Assembly: GCA_001791035.1 (NCBI GenBank)
Contig: MGDX01000018.1
Coordinates: 1 to 33,652 of the forward strand
From: Candidatus Uhrbacteria bacterium RIFCSPHIGHO2_02_FULL_53_13
Lineage (GTDB): Bacteria > Patescibacteriota > Patescibacteriia > UBA9934 > UBA11717
Reading direction: 5' to 3'
Length of the DNA stretch: 33,652 nucleotides
Positions within the stretch are counted from its first letter, which is position 1. Each line of letters starts with the position of its first letter. This document shows, piece by piece, positions 14,202-22,465 of the stretch. The translations under genes were made by a program, and so were the position numbers. The notes beneath the pieces were generated by a model. That model had not been told where the DNA came from. It made no database searches and worked only from the letters and a program-made list of their open reading frames with translations.

Positions 14202-16919
14202 TTACGTCAACGCGTCCAGTTGCGCTCGATAGGCGTCGCGCTTGGCACACGCTTCATCTAATTTGCGCCGTTCGCCATCGACAACCTCAACAGGCGCCGC
14301 TTTGACGAACGCCTTGTTTTTCAGCTTCTTCTCTTGCTGCTTCACATAGTCCTCCACGTCTTGCCATGCGCTCATGAGCCGCGCTATCTCAGCTTTCACA
14401 TCGATCGCGCCCGCCAAATGTACACGCACCTCCGTGTCCCCAAGGCTCGCCACCGCATACTGCGCTCCGGATTCAGCGACGTCACAAACCGAGAGCGACT
14501 CCACGAGAACGAGCGTGCGAATCATCGGCTCCATGTCTTTCCAAAAATCGCATTGCGCCGAGATGAGCGTCACCGGAACTGCCGTACGCTCCGGTACGCG
14601 ATAGGTTGCGCGCAGATTTCGAATCATCGTCACCACATCCTTGACGCGAGAAAATGCTTCATCCGGTTTTGTTTCGAGAGCGTCCGGCCACGCTTCCACG
14701 AGCAACAGACCGTCCTCATCCACCTCCTGCCACAAACGCTGCGTCACAAACGGCATAAATGGATGCCACAGCTTGAGCAACGTTTGCGAGACATACAGCA
14801 GGATTTGCTCGGTTGACGACATTTGGTGTTCATCTTTGAGCTGCCCTTTCGCCACTTCAATGTACCAGTCGGCAAAATCAGACCAGGTAAAATCGCGCAG
14901 CTCCTCGCCCGCCTGCGAAAGCGCAAACACGGGTTCCTCGAGTTTTGCGGTCACGCTCGCGTGCACTGCAGCCAAGCGCCCAAGAATCCAGCGATCCGCC
15001 GCCGTCACAGGCTTGGGCGACACATCCACTCGCACAACTTCGCGCACATTCATGAACACAAACCGCGTGATGTTCCATAGCTTGTTCGTGAAGTTGCGAA
15101 AACCAGCAATGCGTTCCTTGGGCAAATTCAAATCGTTTCCGGGTGTCGAACCAATGACAAGCGACAACCGAACAGCGTCGGTGCCGTATGCTTTGATCAT
15201 GTCCAACGGATCGATGATGTTATCAAGCGACTTAGACATTTTGCGTCCCTGCCCGTCGCGCACGAGACCGTGGAGGTAGGCATAGCGAAACGGTACTTCG
15301 CCCAAACAGTATGTCGACATCAAAATCATACGCGCCACCCAGAAAAAGAGGATGTCGCGACCCGTTTCAAGCAATGCGGTTGGATGGTACGTCTGCAAAT
15401 CCAGCGCCGACTCGTCCGGCCATCCAAGCGTTGAAAACGTCCACAATCCGGCCGAAAACCAGGTATCGAGCGTGTCGGGATCCTGCTTCACGGCCCCTCC
15501 GCAGTGCGGACAAGACGTCACGTTCTCGGTAGACACGATGGGTTCTTTGCAGCGCTTCATCGCTTCTTCCGACGCTCCCTTGCCACAGGCGACGCAATAC
15601 CACACCGGAATGCGATGGCCGTACCACAACTGGCGCGAGATGCACCAATCGCGCAAATGATCGATCCAGTGAAAATACGTCGCTTCGAATCGATCCGGAA
15701 TAATCCCAACTTGCCCGGATTTCACCGTGTGTTGCAGGAGGCGCTTGAGCGTCACCTTCTTCCCGTTCTTGAGTCCACGGATCGGAGCGTGCTTCGACTG
15801 TGAAAAGGCAAACTCTTTGTTGACGTCAATGAACCATTGCAATTTCGGCAGCGGCTCAATCACTTCGCCCGTGCGCTCGGCCGTGGAGACGTTTTGCGTA
15901 ATTTCCTGTTCGCCGAGCATGAGATCGTTTTCCTTGAGCCACGCAACAATGTGCTCGCGCGCATCTTGCACCGACATCCCGCGCACCAATTCCCCCGCTG
16001 CGTCCGTCATCTGAGCATGCTCATCAATCACCTGCACCATCGGCAACATATGGCGCTGCGCCATCTCGGCATCAACCATCGAGTGCGCGGGCGTAACGCC
16101 AAGCGCCCCCGTGCCAAATGTCTCGTCAATCTGTTCGTCGCCTATAACGCGCAGATGCAAAGACGCACCGGCAAACTCAACGTCGTATTCCCGCCCGATG
16201 TATTTTTTCCACCTGCCTTTTGGATGCACCGCAATCGCCGTGTCGCCCACTTTTGTTTCCGGGCGCGTCGTGGCAATAGGGATAGGCACATCCTTGCCGT
16301 AGTGAAACGTATACAATGTCGCTTGTCGCTCCTCGTACACGAGCTCGTCGTCGGAAATCACCGTTTGGCCTTTTGGGTCCCAGTTGATGACGCGGTGTCC
16401 GCGATAAATCAGCCGGTCGTCGTACATGCGCTTGAAGCACGTGCGCACGGCCAAGTTGCGCGCCTCGTCGAGCGTAAACGCCTCGCGCGACCAATCAATC
16501 GAACATCCCATTTTTTCGATTTGGTGACGAATGGTCGCGCGGCTTTTTTCCACAAACGCGTCCACGCGCTTCAAAAACGCCTCGCGCCCAAGGTCGTGGC
16601 GCGTCTTGTGTTCTTCCTGTGCCAACAGTTTTTCTACTTTAACCTGTGTGGCAATCGCCGCGTGATCCGTCCCGGGAAGCCACAGCGATTTTTTGCCGCG
16701 CATACGCTGAAAACGCACGACGACATCTTGAATGGCGAGCATGACCGCGTGACCAATGTGCAACGTCCCCGTCGCATTGGGCGGCGGTAAAATCACCGCG
16801 AACGTTTTTTCGCGGCTTCCCGGAAGCTGATCGGGGTTGTAAAACCCACTCAAGCGCTCCGTTTTGGCTATGGCGTCTTCATATTCCTCCGCAACGTACG
16901 CCTTCGGCAGTTCTGGCAT
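14202..16919 (-). CDS. valS: Valyl-tRNA synthetase
   Basis: Class Ia synthetase that charges tRNA-Val and edits mischarged Thr (905 residues; family about 870-950). The HIGH motif is GTLHIGHAV (PPPNATGTLHIGHA). The CP1 editing domain begins after the YEERQATLYTFHY segment and includes TTRPETKVGDTAIAV. A CVACGKG...CPHCGG zinc-binding pair lies in the CP1/catalytic region. KMSKS is exact (GRKMSKSLDN). The C-terminal arm (DVKAEIARLMSAWQDVEDYVKQQ..) is the ValRS coiled coil that contacts tRNA. I chose the ATG at 16919 (MPELPKAY) over the longer frame to 16991, whose extra residues look unlike ValRS. Confidence 0.97.
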   Translation of the reverse strand: MPELPKAYVAEEYEDAIAKTERLSGFYNPDQLPGSREKTFAVILPPPNATGTLHIGHAVMLAIQDVVVRFQRMRGKKSLWLPGTDHAAIATQVKVEKLLAQEEHKTRHDLGREAFLKRVDAFVEKSRATIRHQIEKMGCSIDWSREAFTLDEARNLAVRTCFKRMYDDRLIYRGHRVINWDPKGQTVISDDELVYEERQATLYTFHYGKDVPIPIATTRPETKVGDTAIAVHPKGRWKKYIGREYDVEFAGASLHLRVIGDEQIDETFGTGALGVTPAHSMVDAEMAQRHMLPMVQVIDEHAQMTDAAGELVRGMSVQDAREHIVAWLKENDLMLGEQEITQNVSTAERTGEVIEPLPKLQWFIDVNKEFAFSQSKHAPIRGLKNGKKVTLKRLLQHTVKSGQVGIIPDRFEATYFHWIDHLRDWCISRQLWYGHRIPVWYCVACGKGASEEAMKRCKEPIVSTENVTSCPHCGGAVKQDPDTLDTWFSAGLWTFSTLGWPDESALDLQTYHPTALLETGRDILFFWVARMILMSTYCLGEVPFRYAYLHGLVRDGQGRKMSKSLDNIIDPLDMIKAYGTDAVRLSLVIGSTPGNDLNLPKERIAGFRNFTNKLWNITRFVFMNVREVVRVDVSPKPVTAADRWILGRLAAVHASVTAKLEEPVFALSQAGEELRDFTWSDFADWYIEVAKGQLKDEHQMSSTEQILLYVSQTLLKLWHPFMPFVTQRLWQEVDEDGLLLVEAWPDALETKPDEAFSRVKDVVTMIRNLRATYRVPERTAVPVTLISAQCDFWKDMEPMIRTLVLVESLSVCDVAESGAQYAVASLGDTEVRVHLAGAIDVKAEIARLMSAWQDVEDYVKQQEKKLKNKAFVKAAPVEVVDGERRKLDEACAKRDAYRAQLDALT

Positions 16920-16953
16920 AGTTGACCCATGGTACCCGAAAAAATGCCGACAA

Positions 16954-18099
16954 TCAAGATGTTTCCCTGTGTATCTTGATGCGCTCGGCAAGCGTCTTGA
17001 TCACATGCGCTTCGGCTTGAGGCAGTGATTTGTCGGTAAAGCAGACGCGCGCAAGCTGACGCGTGCCGACCGGTTTGAGCACGGCGGCAAGCGCAAGGCT
17101 GTCAAACGGCTTGATCGCGGAGATGAGGCCACACACGTGCTTTTCGCGATCCTCATACAACAGCGCCACCACCTGTGCCTCGGGCGCGTTGTGAATGAGC
17201 TCCTCAATCACGTCCGGCAACGCTTCCTCGCTCGCGCCAGCCATGGCAAAATCCTGCTGTGTGAGGAGGCTCCACACCAGTTTGACGCTTGTGTCTTTTT
17301 TGAGTCGCGCCAACGCGCGCCCCCACAACCGTAGCGTCTCCACCGAGCGCGTGCGATACAGGTTGTCGACAATCTCCGCACGACGCGCGCCGTGCTTCAC
17401 AAGCTGGCTCGCGCGCGACAACGTCGTCGGCGTCACATTCGGCGTCTTGAAACTCTTGGTTTTAGCAATCATCCCCGTCATCAGGAGTGTCGACATCTCT
17501 TCGTCAAGCTCAACATCTTTGTTGGAAAGAATGAGCGTCAGCACCACTTCGCCGACACTTGATGCCGTGACGTCCACAAGATTGACTTGCCCAAACTGCT
17601 CGTTCGCGGGTGTGTGATCGATGTTGATGATGGGTGTGCGATAAAAAAAATCGGTATGTTCAAGAAAGAGTTGGCCGAGCGCATCCAATTCCGATGCGCC
17701 AAGTACCAAGATGAGATCGTATTTGTAAGTCCCCGTACGTGTAGTGACATCCGCTTCGCTCCATGCGCCCTGCTTTGGCGTGAGGTAAATGGAAAGCGTA
17801 TCGCCATGCAGATCGTACGAGAGTTCGCCAAGCGATGTCTTGGATGTGTCGACGTCAACGACAAACTTGCGTAGTGCGCCAAATCGCGGACGCACCACCG
17901 GCGGCGAAAGAAACGCCAGCAACGATGGTGTCGGCTCCTCCGCCACGATGTCAATGGTTTTTTCAAGACGCGATGCCGCGAGCACGAGCGCAAATGCCGA
18001 CGCGTACCCATCGGGACCAGCGCCGTTAGGAAGCACGATCACGGGCCTGCGGCTTTGCGTCATCAACTGCCAAACTTGATTGTGGAGTGGGAGAGCCAT
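16954..18099 (-). CDS. DHH-family phosphoesterase-like protein, active site altered
   Basis: A 381-residue protein resembling the NrnA/RecJ-like DHH family, which cleaves nanoRNAs or cyclic dinucleotide products. The first motif, normally H-x-x-PDGDAxGS, reads NGAGPDGYASAFAL: PDG is kept but the His and second Asp are replaced. The third motif, normally IDHHxxN, reads NIDHTPAN, losing the second His. A middle VVDVDTS matches the usual D. Several metal ligands are therefore missing, so it may be inactive or use a changed site. It starts at the ATG at 18099 (MALPLHNQ). It is the first gene of the run upstream of valS (34-base gap), and the expression context is shared with the tRNA synthetases. 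Confidence 0.7.
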   Translation of the reverse strand: MALPLHNQVWQLMTQSRRPVIVLPNGAGPDGYASAFALVLAASRLEKTIDIVAEEPTPSLLAFLSPPVVRPRFGALRKFVVDVDTSKTSLGELSYDLHGDTLSIYLTPKQGAWSEADVTTRTGTYKYDLILVLGASELDALGQLFLEHTDFFYRTPIINIDHTPANEQFGQVNLVDVTASSVGEVVLTLILSNKDVELDEEMSTLLMTGMIAKTKSFKTPNVTPTTLSRASQLVKHGARRAEIVDNLYRTRSVETLRLWGRALARLKKDTSVKLVWSLLTQQDFAMAGASEEALPDVIEELIHNAPEAQVVALLYEDREKHVCGLISAIKPFDSLALAAVLKPVGTRQLARVCFTDKSLPQAEAHVIKTLAERIKIHRETS

Positions 18100-18154
18100 G
18101 TAAAGTAACGCGCCACTGTATAATGCTCGACCCAAAGCGTCAAGATAAATGGAA

Positions 18155-18176
18155 GACCCCGCCTTGAAACGGGGTC
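18155..18176 (-). terminator. Hairpin after the M50 protease gene
   Basis: Minus-strand stem GACCCCG/CGGGGTC with an 8-base loop, 11 bases after the protease stop. The T-rich tail is poor, so efficiency is uncertain. Confidence 0.55.
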
Positions 18177-18186
18177 CACGAGGAAA

Positions 18187-18966
18187 TTACATCAGGAGTT
18201 TGAGCGCCACTTCAGTATCGGGGCTCTGACACACGATCATCGTGTAGAATAGCAAGCCACCGACCACGATGTACCCAAGGAGTCCGAGCACGATACCGAC
18301 AAGACTCAACTCGGGAATAATCGTTTTTCGGGTCAACCACTTGGCAAAAAACTCAAGCAATCCAATCGGCAAAAGAAGCGCAAAGATCCACAGCTTCAAG
18401 TAAATAAGCGCGATCCCTGCTATCAGGCATGACGCAACAAAGAAGAGCACGCCCAGTATATTGCTGATTGAAAAGAAGAGCCCCTCCATCACACGCCCGC
18501 CGTCAAGCGGAATGATGGGCAGGAGATTGAAGAGGTTTACGAGCGCCATCCACACGGCAGAAGCCGTCAACATCGGCATGTCGCCCGCCATTCCCACCAA
18601 CGCGGTGATCATGGAGAGCACCAGTCCCCAAAACGGACCCATCAGAGCAACGACCACTTCCGCTTCTCGTGACGGGCAACGATCCTCCGAGACCGCCGCA
18701 CCGCCGAAGAACGGCAGGAAGTAGATGCCCTTAACCTTCATCCCATACCATTTCATAGCCCAGATGTGACCGCTCTCATGCACGAACAGCGTCAGCATGA
18801 TGAGCGCCGCGAACTTCCAGCTGAACAGGTAGGCGTACGAGCCGGCGGATGCCGCTGCGAGCCCGACTTTCCCTACCTTCAACGTCTTGGCCATCTTTCC
18901 CAACAATCCAAGCATCTTTGGTCCAAGTTTGAGCGCAAGTGCGATGATTCCAGCGCGCAGTTTCAT
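18187..18966 (-). CDS. M50 family membrane metalloprotease
   Basis: A 259-residue intramembrane protease of the site-2 protease (M50) type. The metal-binding HExxH is HESGH (about 62-66, within LTLFVHESGHIWAMKW), and the third ligand lies in NLLPIIPLDGGRVMEG (NxxPxxPLDGGR). There are about six hydrophobic segments, and no PDZ domain. It therefore looks like the compact, PDZ-free M50 group rather than RseP. The N-terminus carries a basic amphipathic stretch (KLGPKMLGLLGKMAKTLKVGK). I chose the ATG at 18966 rather than a TTG at 19008, because the promoter -10 lies between them. It starts close to tRNA-Ile but on the opposite strand. Confidence 0.88.
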   Translation of the reverse strand: MKLRAGIIALALKLGPKMLGLLGKMAKTLKVGKVGLAAASAGSYAYLFSWKFAALIMLTLFVHESGHIWAMKWYGMKVKGIYFLPFFGGAAVSEDRCPSREAEVVVALMGPFWGLVLSMITALVGMAGDMPMLTASAVWMALVNLFNLLPIIPLDGGRVMEGLFFSISNILGVLFFVASCLIAGIALIYLKLWIFALLLPIGLLEFFAKWLTRKTIIPELSLVGIVLGLLGYIVVGGLLFYTMIVCQSPDTEVALKLLM

Positions 18967-18980
18967 GGGATTCCAATGAG

Positions 18981-19008
18981 ACTCTACATGATTATGAAAA
19001 AATGTCAA
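18981..19008 (-). promoter_or_regulatory. Promoter of the M50 protease gene
   Basis: Minus strand: TTGACA (19003-19008), 16-base spacer, TAGAGT (18981-18986). The -10 is only 14 bases from the ATG, so the leader would be about 7 bases. The same TTGACA-16-TAGAGT arrangement precedes uvrA. Confidence 0.75.
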
Positions 19009-19020
19009 TCGTAAGCACCG

Positions 19021-19048
19021 TTGATTTTTGATTGCAAACCTGTATACT
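19021..19048 (+). promoter_or_regulatory. Promoter of tRNA-Ile
   Basis: TTGATT (19021-19026), 16-base spacer, TATACT (19043-19048), 28 bases before the tRNA. Confidence 0.7.
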
Positions 19049-19076
19049 TCTCACGCTCTTTCAATGTAATGACGAT

Positions 19077-19153
19077 GGGCCCGTAGCTCAGTTGGTTAGA
19101 GCGCCGAGCTTATACCTCGGTGGTCCCTGGTTCGAGTCCAGGCGGGCCTACCA
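19077..19153 (+). tRNA. tRNA-Ile (UAU)
   Basis: Cloverleaf with acceptor GGGCCCG/CGGGCCT, D arm GCTC...GAGC, anticodon stem CCGAG/CTCGG around loop CTTATAC, T loop TTCGAGT, discriminator A and encoded CCA. The anticodon is TAT, so it reads AUA directly. Most bacteria read AUA with a tRNA whose CAU anticodon is changed to lysidine by TilS; a UAU anticodon is rare in bacteria and would not need that step. Confidence 0.93.
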
Positions 19154-19243
19154 TTTTGGAAGTCAGGGATCAGAGGTCGGAGATCGGACTGCTCTACGCT
19201 TGAGCGTTTCGCAGAAGTCGAAAGTTAGCTTCCAACATCTCAC
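19154..19243 (+). repeat. Degenerate GGAAGTC/GATCGGA-type spacer
   Basis: A gene-free 90-base stretch made of imperfect short purine-rich words (GGAAGTCAG, GATCAGAG, GTCGGAGATCGG) followed by pyrimidine-rich counterparts (TTAGCTTCC, CTAACTTCC on to about 19262). It looks like a worn-out short repeat. No coding sense. Confidence 0.4.
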
Positions 19244-19273
19244 TTCAAATATCTAACTTCCATTTGTTATACT
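19244..19273 (+). promoter_or_regulatory. Extended -10 promoter, near-leaderless gene
   Basis: TGT-TATACT at 19265-19273 (extended -10), with TTCAAA at 19244-19249 as a weak -35 (spacer 18). The -10 ends 10 bases before the ATG at 19284. Confidence 0.6.
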
Positions 19274-19283
19274 CAAGTGACCT

Positions 19284-19700
19284 ATGTTTGCGCAAGTCGG
19301 CACGCTCATCTTTATCCTGTCACTGCTCTGGTTTTTGGTGTATTGGATTTTTGGCGGCGTCGTGTTCATGATCATCGGACTCGTGCGTCCGGGACGCATG
19401 AAGCGTGTGCGATTCAGCTGCTTGTACACCATCGTCTCCGCACTCACGGGATACGGCGCCGCGCGACTTGGCGTGTATTGGGCCACACAAGCGAGTGGAT
19501 CGCTTCCAAAAACGGCGTCCATTGAAGACGTGGCGTTCCTGCTCGGCAGTTTGGAGTTTATCGGAATTCTGCTCGGACTCGCTGTCGGATTTGCCGTGAC
19601 GTTCGTCACTGGATGGATCATCATGCTCCTGTCGCGTAACCAAGAGTCAACATGGTACGACCGCGGACAAGAGCCCGTTGACGAACCGCCGTCTCGTTGA
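19284..19700 (+). CDS. Small membrane protein (138 aa)
   Basis: An uncharacterised membrane protein. It has two adjacent hydrophobic helices near the N-terminus (about 5-33, VGTLIFILSLLWFLVYWIFGGVVFMIIGLV), a weaker helix around 45-62, and a strong one near 90-115 (LEFIGILLGLAVGFAVTFVTGWII). The tail is charged (SRNQESTWYDRGQEPVDEPPSR). No domain is recognised. It sits between tRNA-Ile and tRNA-Val(GAC). The ATG directly follows an extended -10 promoter with no ribosome-binding site, so the mRNA is probably leaderless. Confidence 0.75.
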   Translation: MFAQVGTLIFILSLLWFLVYWIFGGVVFMIIGLVRPGRMKRVRFSCLYTIVSALTGYGAARLGVYWATQASGSLPKTASIEDVAFLLGSLEFIGILLGLAVGFAVTFVTGWIIMLLSRNQESTWYDRGQEPVDEPPSR

Positions 19701-19717
19701 TACATTTTTGCAAACAT

Positions 19718-19794
19718 GCGCGTATAGCTCAGCTGGTTAGAGCGCCACATTGACATTGTGGAGGTCCCCGGTTCGAATCCAGGTACGCGCACCA
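19718..19794 (+). tRNA. tRNA-Val (GAC)
   Basis: Acceptor GCGCGTA/TACGCGC, anticodon stem CCACA/TGTGG around loop TTGACAT (anticodon GAC), T loop TTCGAAT, discriminator A, encoded CCA. Together with tRNA-Val(UAC) at 6247 it covers all four valine codons. Confidence 0.97.
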
Positions 19795-19800
19795 TTCTTC

Positions 19801-19817
19801 GCTCCACTTCGTGGAGC
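19801..19817 (+). terminator. Hairpin behind tRNA-Val(GAC)
   Basis: GCTCCAC-ttc-GTGGAGC, a perfect 7-base stem with a 3-base loop, six bases after the tRNA. It lacks a T-run, so it may be a processing or stability element rather than a strong terminator. Confidence 0.45.
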
Positions 19818-19861
19818 TTCGGATGGCAGGCCATGGCTCTGTCATTTGAAGTGGTGCGAAT

Positions 19862-19867
19862 GATAGT
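19862..19867 (+). promoter_or_regulatory. Candidate -10, near-leaderless membrane gene
   Basis: GATAGT lies 8 bases before the ATG at 19876. No good -35 at 16-18 bases. It fits the pattern of near-leaderless starts in this window but is weak alone. Confidence 0.3.
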
Positions 19868-19875
19868 CACATCGT

Positions 19876-21396
19876 ATGATAATTACTCCTTGGAAACTGG
19901 TTTTTGCCGCGATCGTGCTGGCCATTTGGTTTGATGTTCTTTTTTACAAAGCTATTGGAATAGGCCTCAATGTGTTCCTTTTTGAGCTTGCCATCCTTGC
20001 CATTTTGTTCCTTTTTACCCACAAAAAGAAAGGTGATATTGCACTTCAAGAGTGGGTCCTTGGCGGGTTTGGAATCGCTTTTTCTGCCACGTTCGCGATT
20101 TGGACTTCCTCTATCGGCCTCAGACTCTCCATGCTTGGCCTTCTGACCACGAATGTATTCCTGCTTCTCTCACTTTTTGAAGAACAGCTCGAACACCGCC
20201 ACCCATTTCAGTTTATTCCCCGCTCCCTCGTTCGATTTGGAGATGCCTTGAGAGGCCTGAATATTGTGGCAAGACTCCGCGTCCAAAAAGTCAGCGACAA
20301 AACCTCCGTCATCCTTCGCGGAGTTCTGATCGCACTCCCGATTGTTGCAATCTTCGCGTTCCTCTTTATTGCGTCCGACCAAATTCTATCCTTGCATACA
20401 GAAACGTTCTTCAACAGAGATTGGTTTCAAAATAGTGAGGATATTGTCGCGCAAACCATCATCATCGTCTTTGCAAGTCTTGCCGCTCTTGGCATCTTGT
20501 CCGCACTCTTTTGGAAAGAAAGCCGTGCAAAACATCTCGCTACACATACGCCAGTCTTCAGAACAGAATCAACCATCATCCTTCTTGGCACGACCGTGCT
20601 CTTTCTCGCCTTTATCCTGTTCCAGTCGTACTACCTCTTTGGCGGCCAGACGGCTTGGCAATCCATTGAAGGAATCACTTATTCACAATACGCCGTACAA
20701 GGATTTAACGAGCTCGCCGTCGTCGCCGCGCTTGTGCTTTTACTCATTCTGTCGCTTCGCTTCTTCCATGGCGAGAGCGCGAACATGCGCCTCAAAGGAC
20801 TCGAAGTCGCTCTCATAGTGGAAACCTTCATTCTTCTCGTTTCAGCATGGATGCGCCTGCATCTCTATGTACAGCAGTATGGGTTCACTCCTGCGCGCCT
20901 GTTTGGGTTTTGGTTTTTTATCACCGTTAGCATCACCCTCGTTGGTCTTGCAATTCATATTTTCAAAGAACAGCATCAGGGAGCGTTCACAAAACACGCG
21001 CTCGTCATGACAGGATGCGCTATGCTCATCTTCACGGCGATGGCGCCGGACTCTCTGTCGGTACGTTTGAACATTGCTCAAGCACAGAAGGCTCACGAAC
21101 CCATTGATACATGGCCGCTGTATAGGCACTTGAGCGCTGAAGCGTACCCGCTCATGCAGTATAGTCTAAATAAGTTTGAGCATAATTTCGAACAAAGCAA
21201 ATTGGAGCTTCAAACGAAGAAGTGGGATGAGACACGGTGCCTCGCGGTCGATGAGAATGGCAATGCTCGAGGCGGTGAAAAGGGCGTGTATTATTTCAGA
21301 GACAGAATAAACTGGAAAAATTGGAATCTCTCGCGCACGCAACTTCCCGTGTGCACGCAGACACCGATCTGGAACGATCGCTCTTTTCAAAATTAA
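19876..21396 (+). CDS. DUF4173-like multi-pass membrane protein
   Basis: A 506-residue protein with about ten to twelve hydrophobic segments up to residue 395, then a roughly 110-residue soluble C-terminus. The markers I associate with DUF4173 are YSQYAVQGFNEL (after QSIEGIT) and the segment RLHLYVQQYGFTPARLFGFWF; both occur here in the expected order. The soluble tail has CLAVDENGNARGGEKGVYYFRDRINWKNW and ends without a known domain. The family has no settled function; membrane placement is clear. Only a weak -10 (GATAGT) is visible 8 bases before the ATG. Confidence 0.75.
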   Translation: MIITPWKLVFAAIVLAIWFDVLFYKAIGIGLNVFLFELAILAILFLFTHKKKGDIALQEWVLGGFGIAFSATFAIWTSSIGLRLSMLGLLTTNVFLLLSLFEEQLEHRHPFQFIPRSLVRFGDALRGLNIVARLRVQKVSDKTSVILRGVLIALPIVAIFAFLFIASDQILSLHTETFFNRDWFQNSEDIVAQTIIIVFASLAALGILSALFWKESRAKHLATHTPVFRTESTIILLGTTVLFLAFILFQSYYLFGGQTAWQSIEGITYSQYAVQGFNELAVVAALVLLLILSLRFFHGESANMRLKGLEVALIVETFILLVSAWMRLHLYVQQYGFTPARLFGFWFFITVSITLVGLAIHIFKEQHQGAFTKHALVMTGCAMLIFTAMAPDSLSVRLNIAQAQKAHEPIDTWPLYRHLSAEAYPLMQYSLNKFEHNFEQSKLELQTKKWDETRCLAVDENGNARGGEKGVYYFRDRINWKNWNLSRTQLPVCTQTPIWNDRSFQN

Positions 21397-21427
21397 GCTC
21401 TGTGTTGGCGTCATGCAATCCAATCCC

Positions 21428-21455
21428 TTGCATTCGCCCTCTTTTCTGATAAAGT
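21428..21455 (+). promoter_or_regulatory. Leaderless promoter of the pseudouridine synthase gene
   Basis: TTGCAT (21428-21433), 16-base spacer, TAAAGT (21450-21455) preceded by TGA as extended -10. The -10 ends 7 bases before the ATG at 21463, the classic geometry for a leaderless message. Confidence 0.6.
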
Positions 21456-21462
21456 GACGTGC

Positions 21463-22452
21463 ATGAACAAATCATTCACTGTTGATACTTTTGACGAAGG
21501 CGTGCGGCTCGACGTGTATTTGACGCGCCAGCTTGGTGGTTCGCGCACGCATGTACAAAAGATGATTAAGAACGGAGAGATTCGAGTGAACGGTGCGGAC
21601 GAATGCGTGCCTCATCGTGCTCTGAAGGCCAATGACCTTGTTGAGGTTGCTTCGGTCGCTTCGCTCCCTCGCAATGACAATCAGAATAGCGCCCATCAGT
21701 CTTCCCACTCATTCTGGAAGCGCTTGTCTCGGGTATTTAAACCGCGTCAATACCGCATCGTCCTCGACACTCTGTTTGAGAATAAGGACGTGCTCGTTAT
21801 CAACAAGCACGCTGGCGACTTGGTGCACCCCACGGAACAGTCGAACGAAGACACGGTGATGCACGCGGCCATTCGACACGACCGACACATCGCAAACGTC
21901 GGCGACGAACCAGCGACGCGCGCCGGAATTGTGCATCGGCTCGACCGCATGGCGTCGGGCGTTTTAATGATCGCAAAAACACAGGAGGCATTTGAGCATC
22001 TCAAATCACAGTTCCAAAACCGTTTAGCCGTCAAGCAGTATCGCACCCTCGTGGAAGGTTCTCTCGACAACGACGTTGGAACCATCACGCGAAAAATCGC
22101 GCGCTCGCAAAAGCAAAGACGTATGGTCGCCCGGCCCGTATCGCAGGAGGGCAAAGAAGCCGTGACGCATTACACCGTGCGCCAACGATACGCGAACGCC
22201 ACCGAGCTTGATATTGAAATCGAGACTGGCCGCACGCATCAGATTCGCGTGCACCTGCACTCAACAGGCCATCCGGTGGTGGGCGACTCACTCTACGCCA
22301 TCAAAAACCAAAAGCGCATTGCGTTTGATCGGCTCTGGCTACACGCGGAGTCGCTCGCGATTCTCCTCCCCAGCGAATCCGAGCCGCGCACGTTTACCGC
22401 GCCGTTGCCAACAGAACTCACGCAGCTCACGGATATGTTGCATAAAGTCTAA
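21463..22452 (+). CDS. rluD: RluD-type pseudouridine synthase
   Basis: Modifies uridine to pseudouridine in rRNA, most likely helix 69 of 23S if it is a true RluD (329 residues, normal about 300-330). An S4 RNA-binding domain occupies about residues 10-70 (RLDVYLTRQLGGSRTHVQKMIKNGEIRVNG). The catalytic motif is GIVHRLDRMASGVL, with the catalytic Asp in HRLD; the usual T of the next position is replaced by A (MASG instead of TSG). GRTHQIRVHLHSTGHPVVGDSLYA is the conserved C-terminal block. The insertion HQSSHSFWKRLSRVFKPRQYR between S4 and catalytic domains is longer than usual. A GTG start at 21454 is possible; I use the ATG at 21463. Whether it is RluD or RluA/RluC-like is not decided by sequence. 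Confidence 0.87.
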   Translation: MNKSFTVDTFDEGVRLDVYLTRQLGGSRTHVQKMIKNGEIRVNGADECVPHRALKANDLVEVASVASLPRNDNQNSAHQSSHSFWKRLSRVFKPRQYRIVLDTLFENKDVLVINKHAGDLVHPTEQSNEDTVMHAAIRHDRHIANVGDEPATRAGIVHRLDRMASGVLMIAKTQEAFEHLKSQFQNRLAVKQYRTLVEGSLDNDVGTITRKIARSQKQRRMVARPVSQEGKEAVTHYTVRQRYANATELDIEIETGRTHQIRVHLHSTGHPVVGDSLYAIKNQKRIAFDRLWLHAESLAILLPSESEPRTFTAPLPTELTQLTDMLHKV

Positions 22453-22465
22453 CGAAGCGACTTCT

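Noticed and set aside
15837-16790. 317-codon plus-strand frame
   Set aside because: Lies fully inside valS in the other strand; Arg/His-rich composition and no domains.
22208-22465. Extension of the cytidylate kinase-like gene into rluD
   Set aside because: Overlaps most of the rluD 3' end; the P-loop start MIITLSGYPG at 22466 is at the right place.
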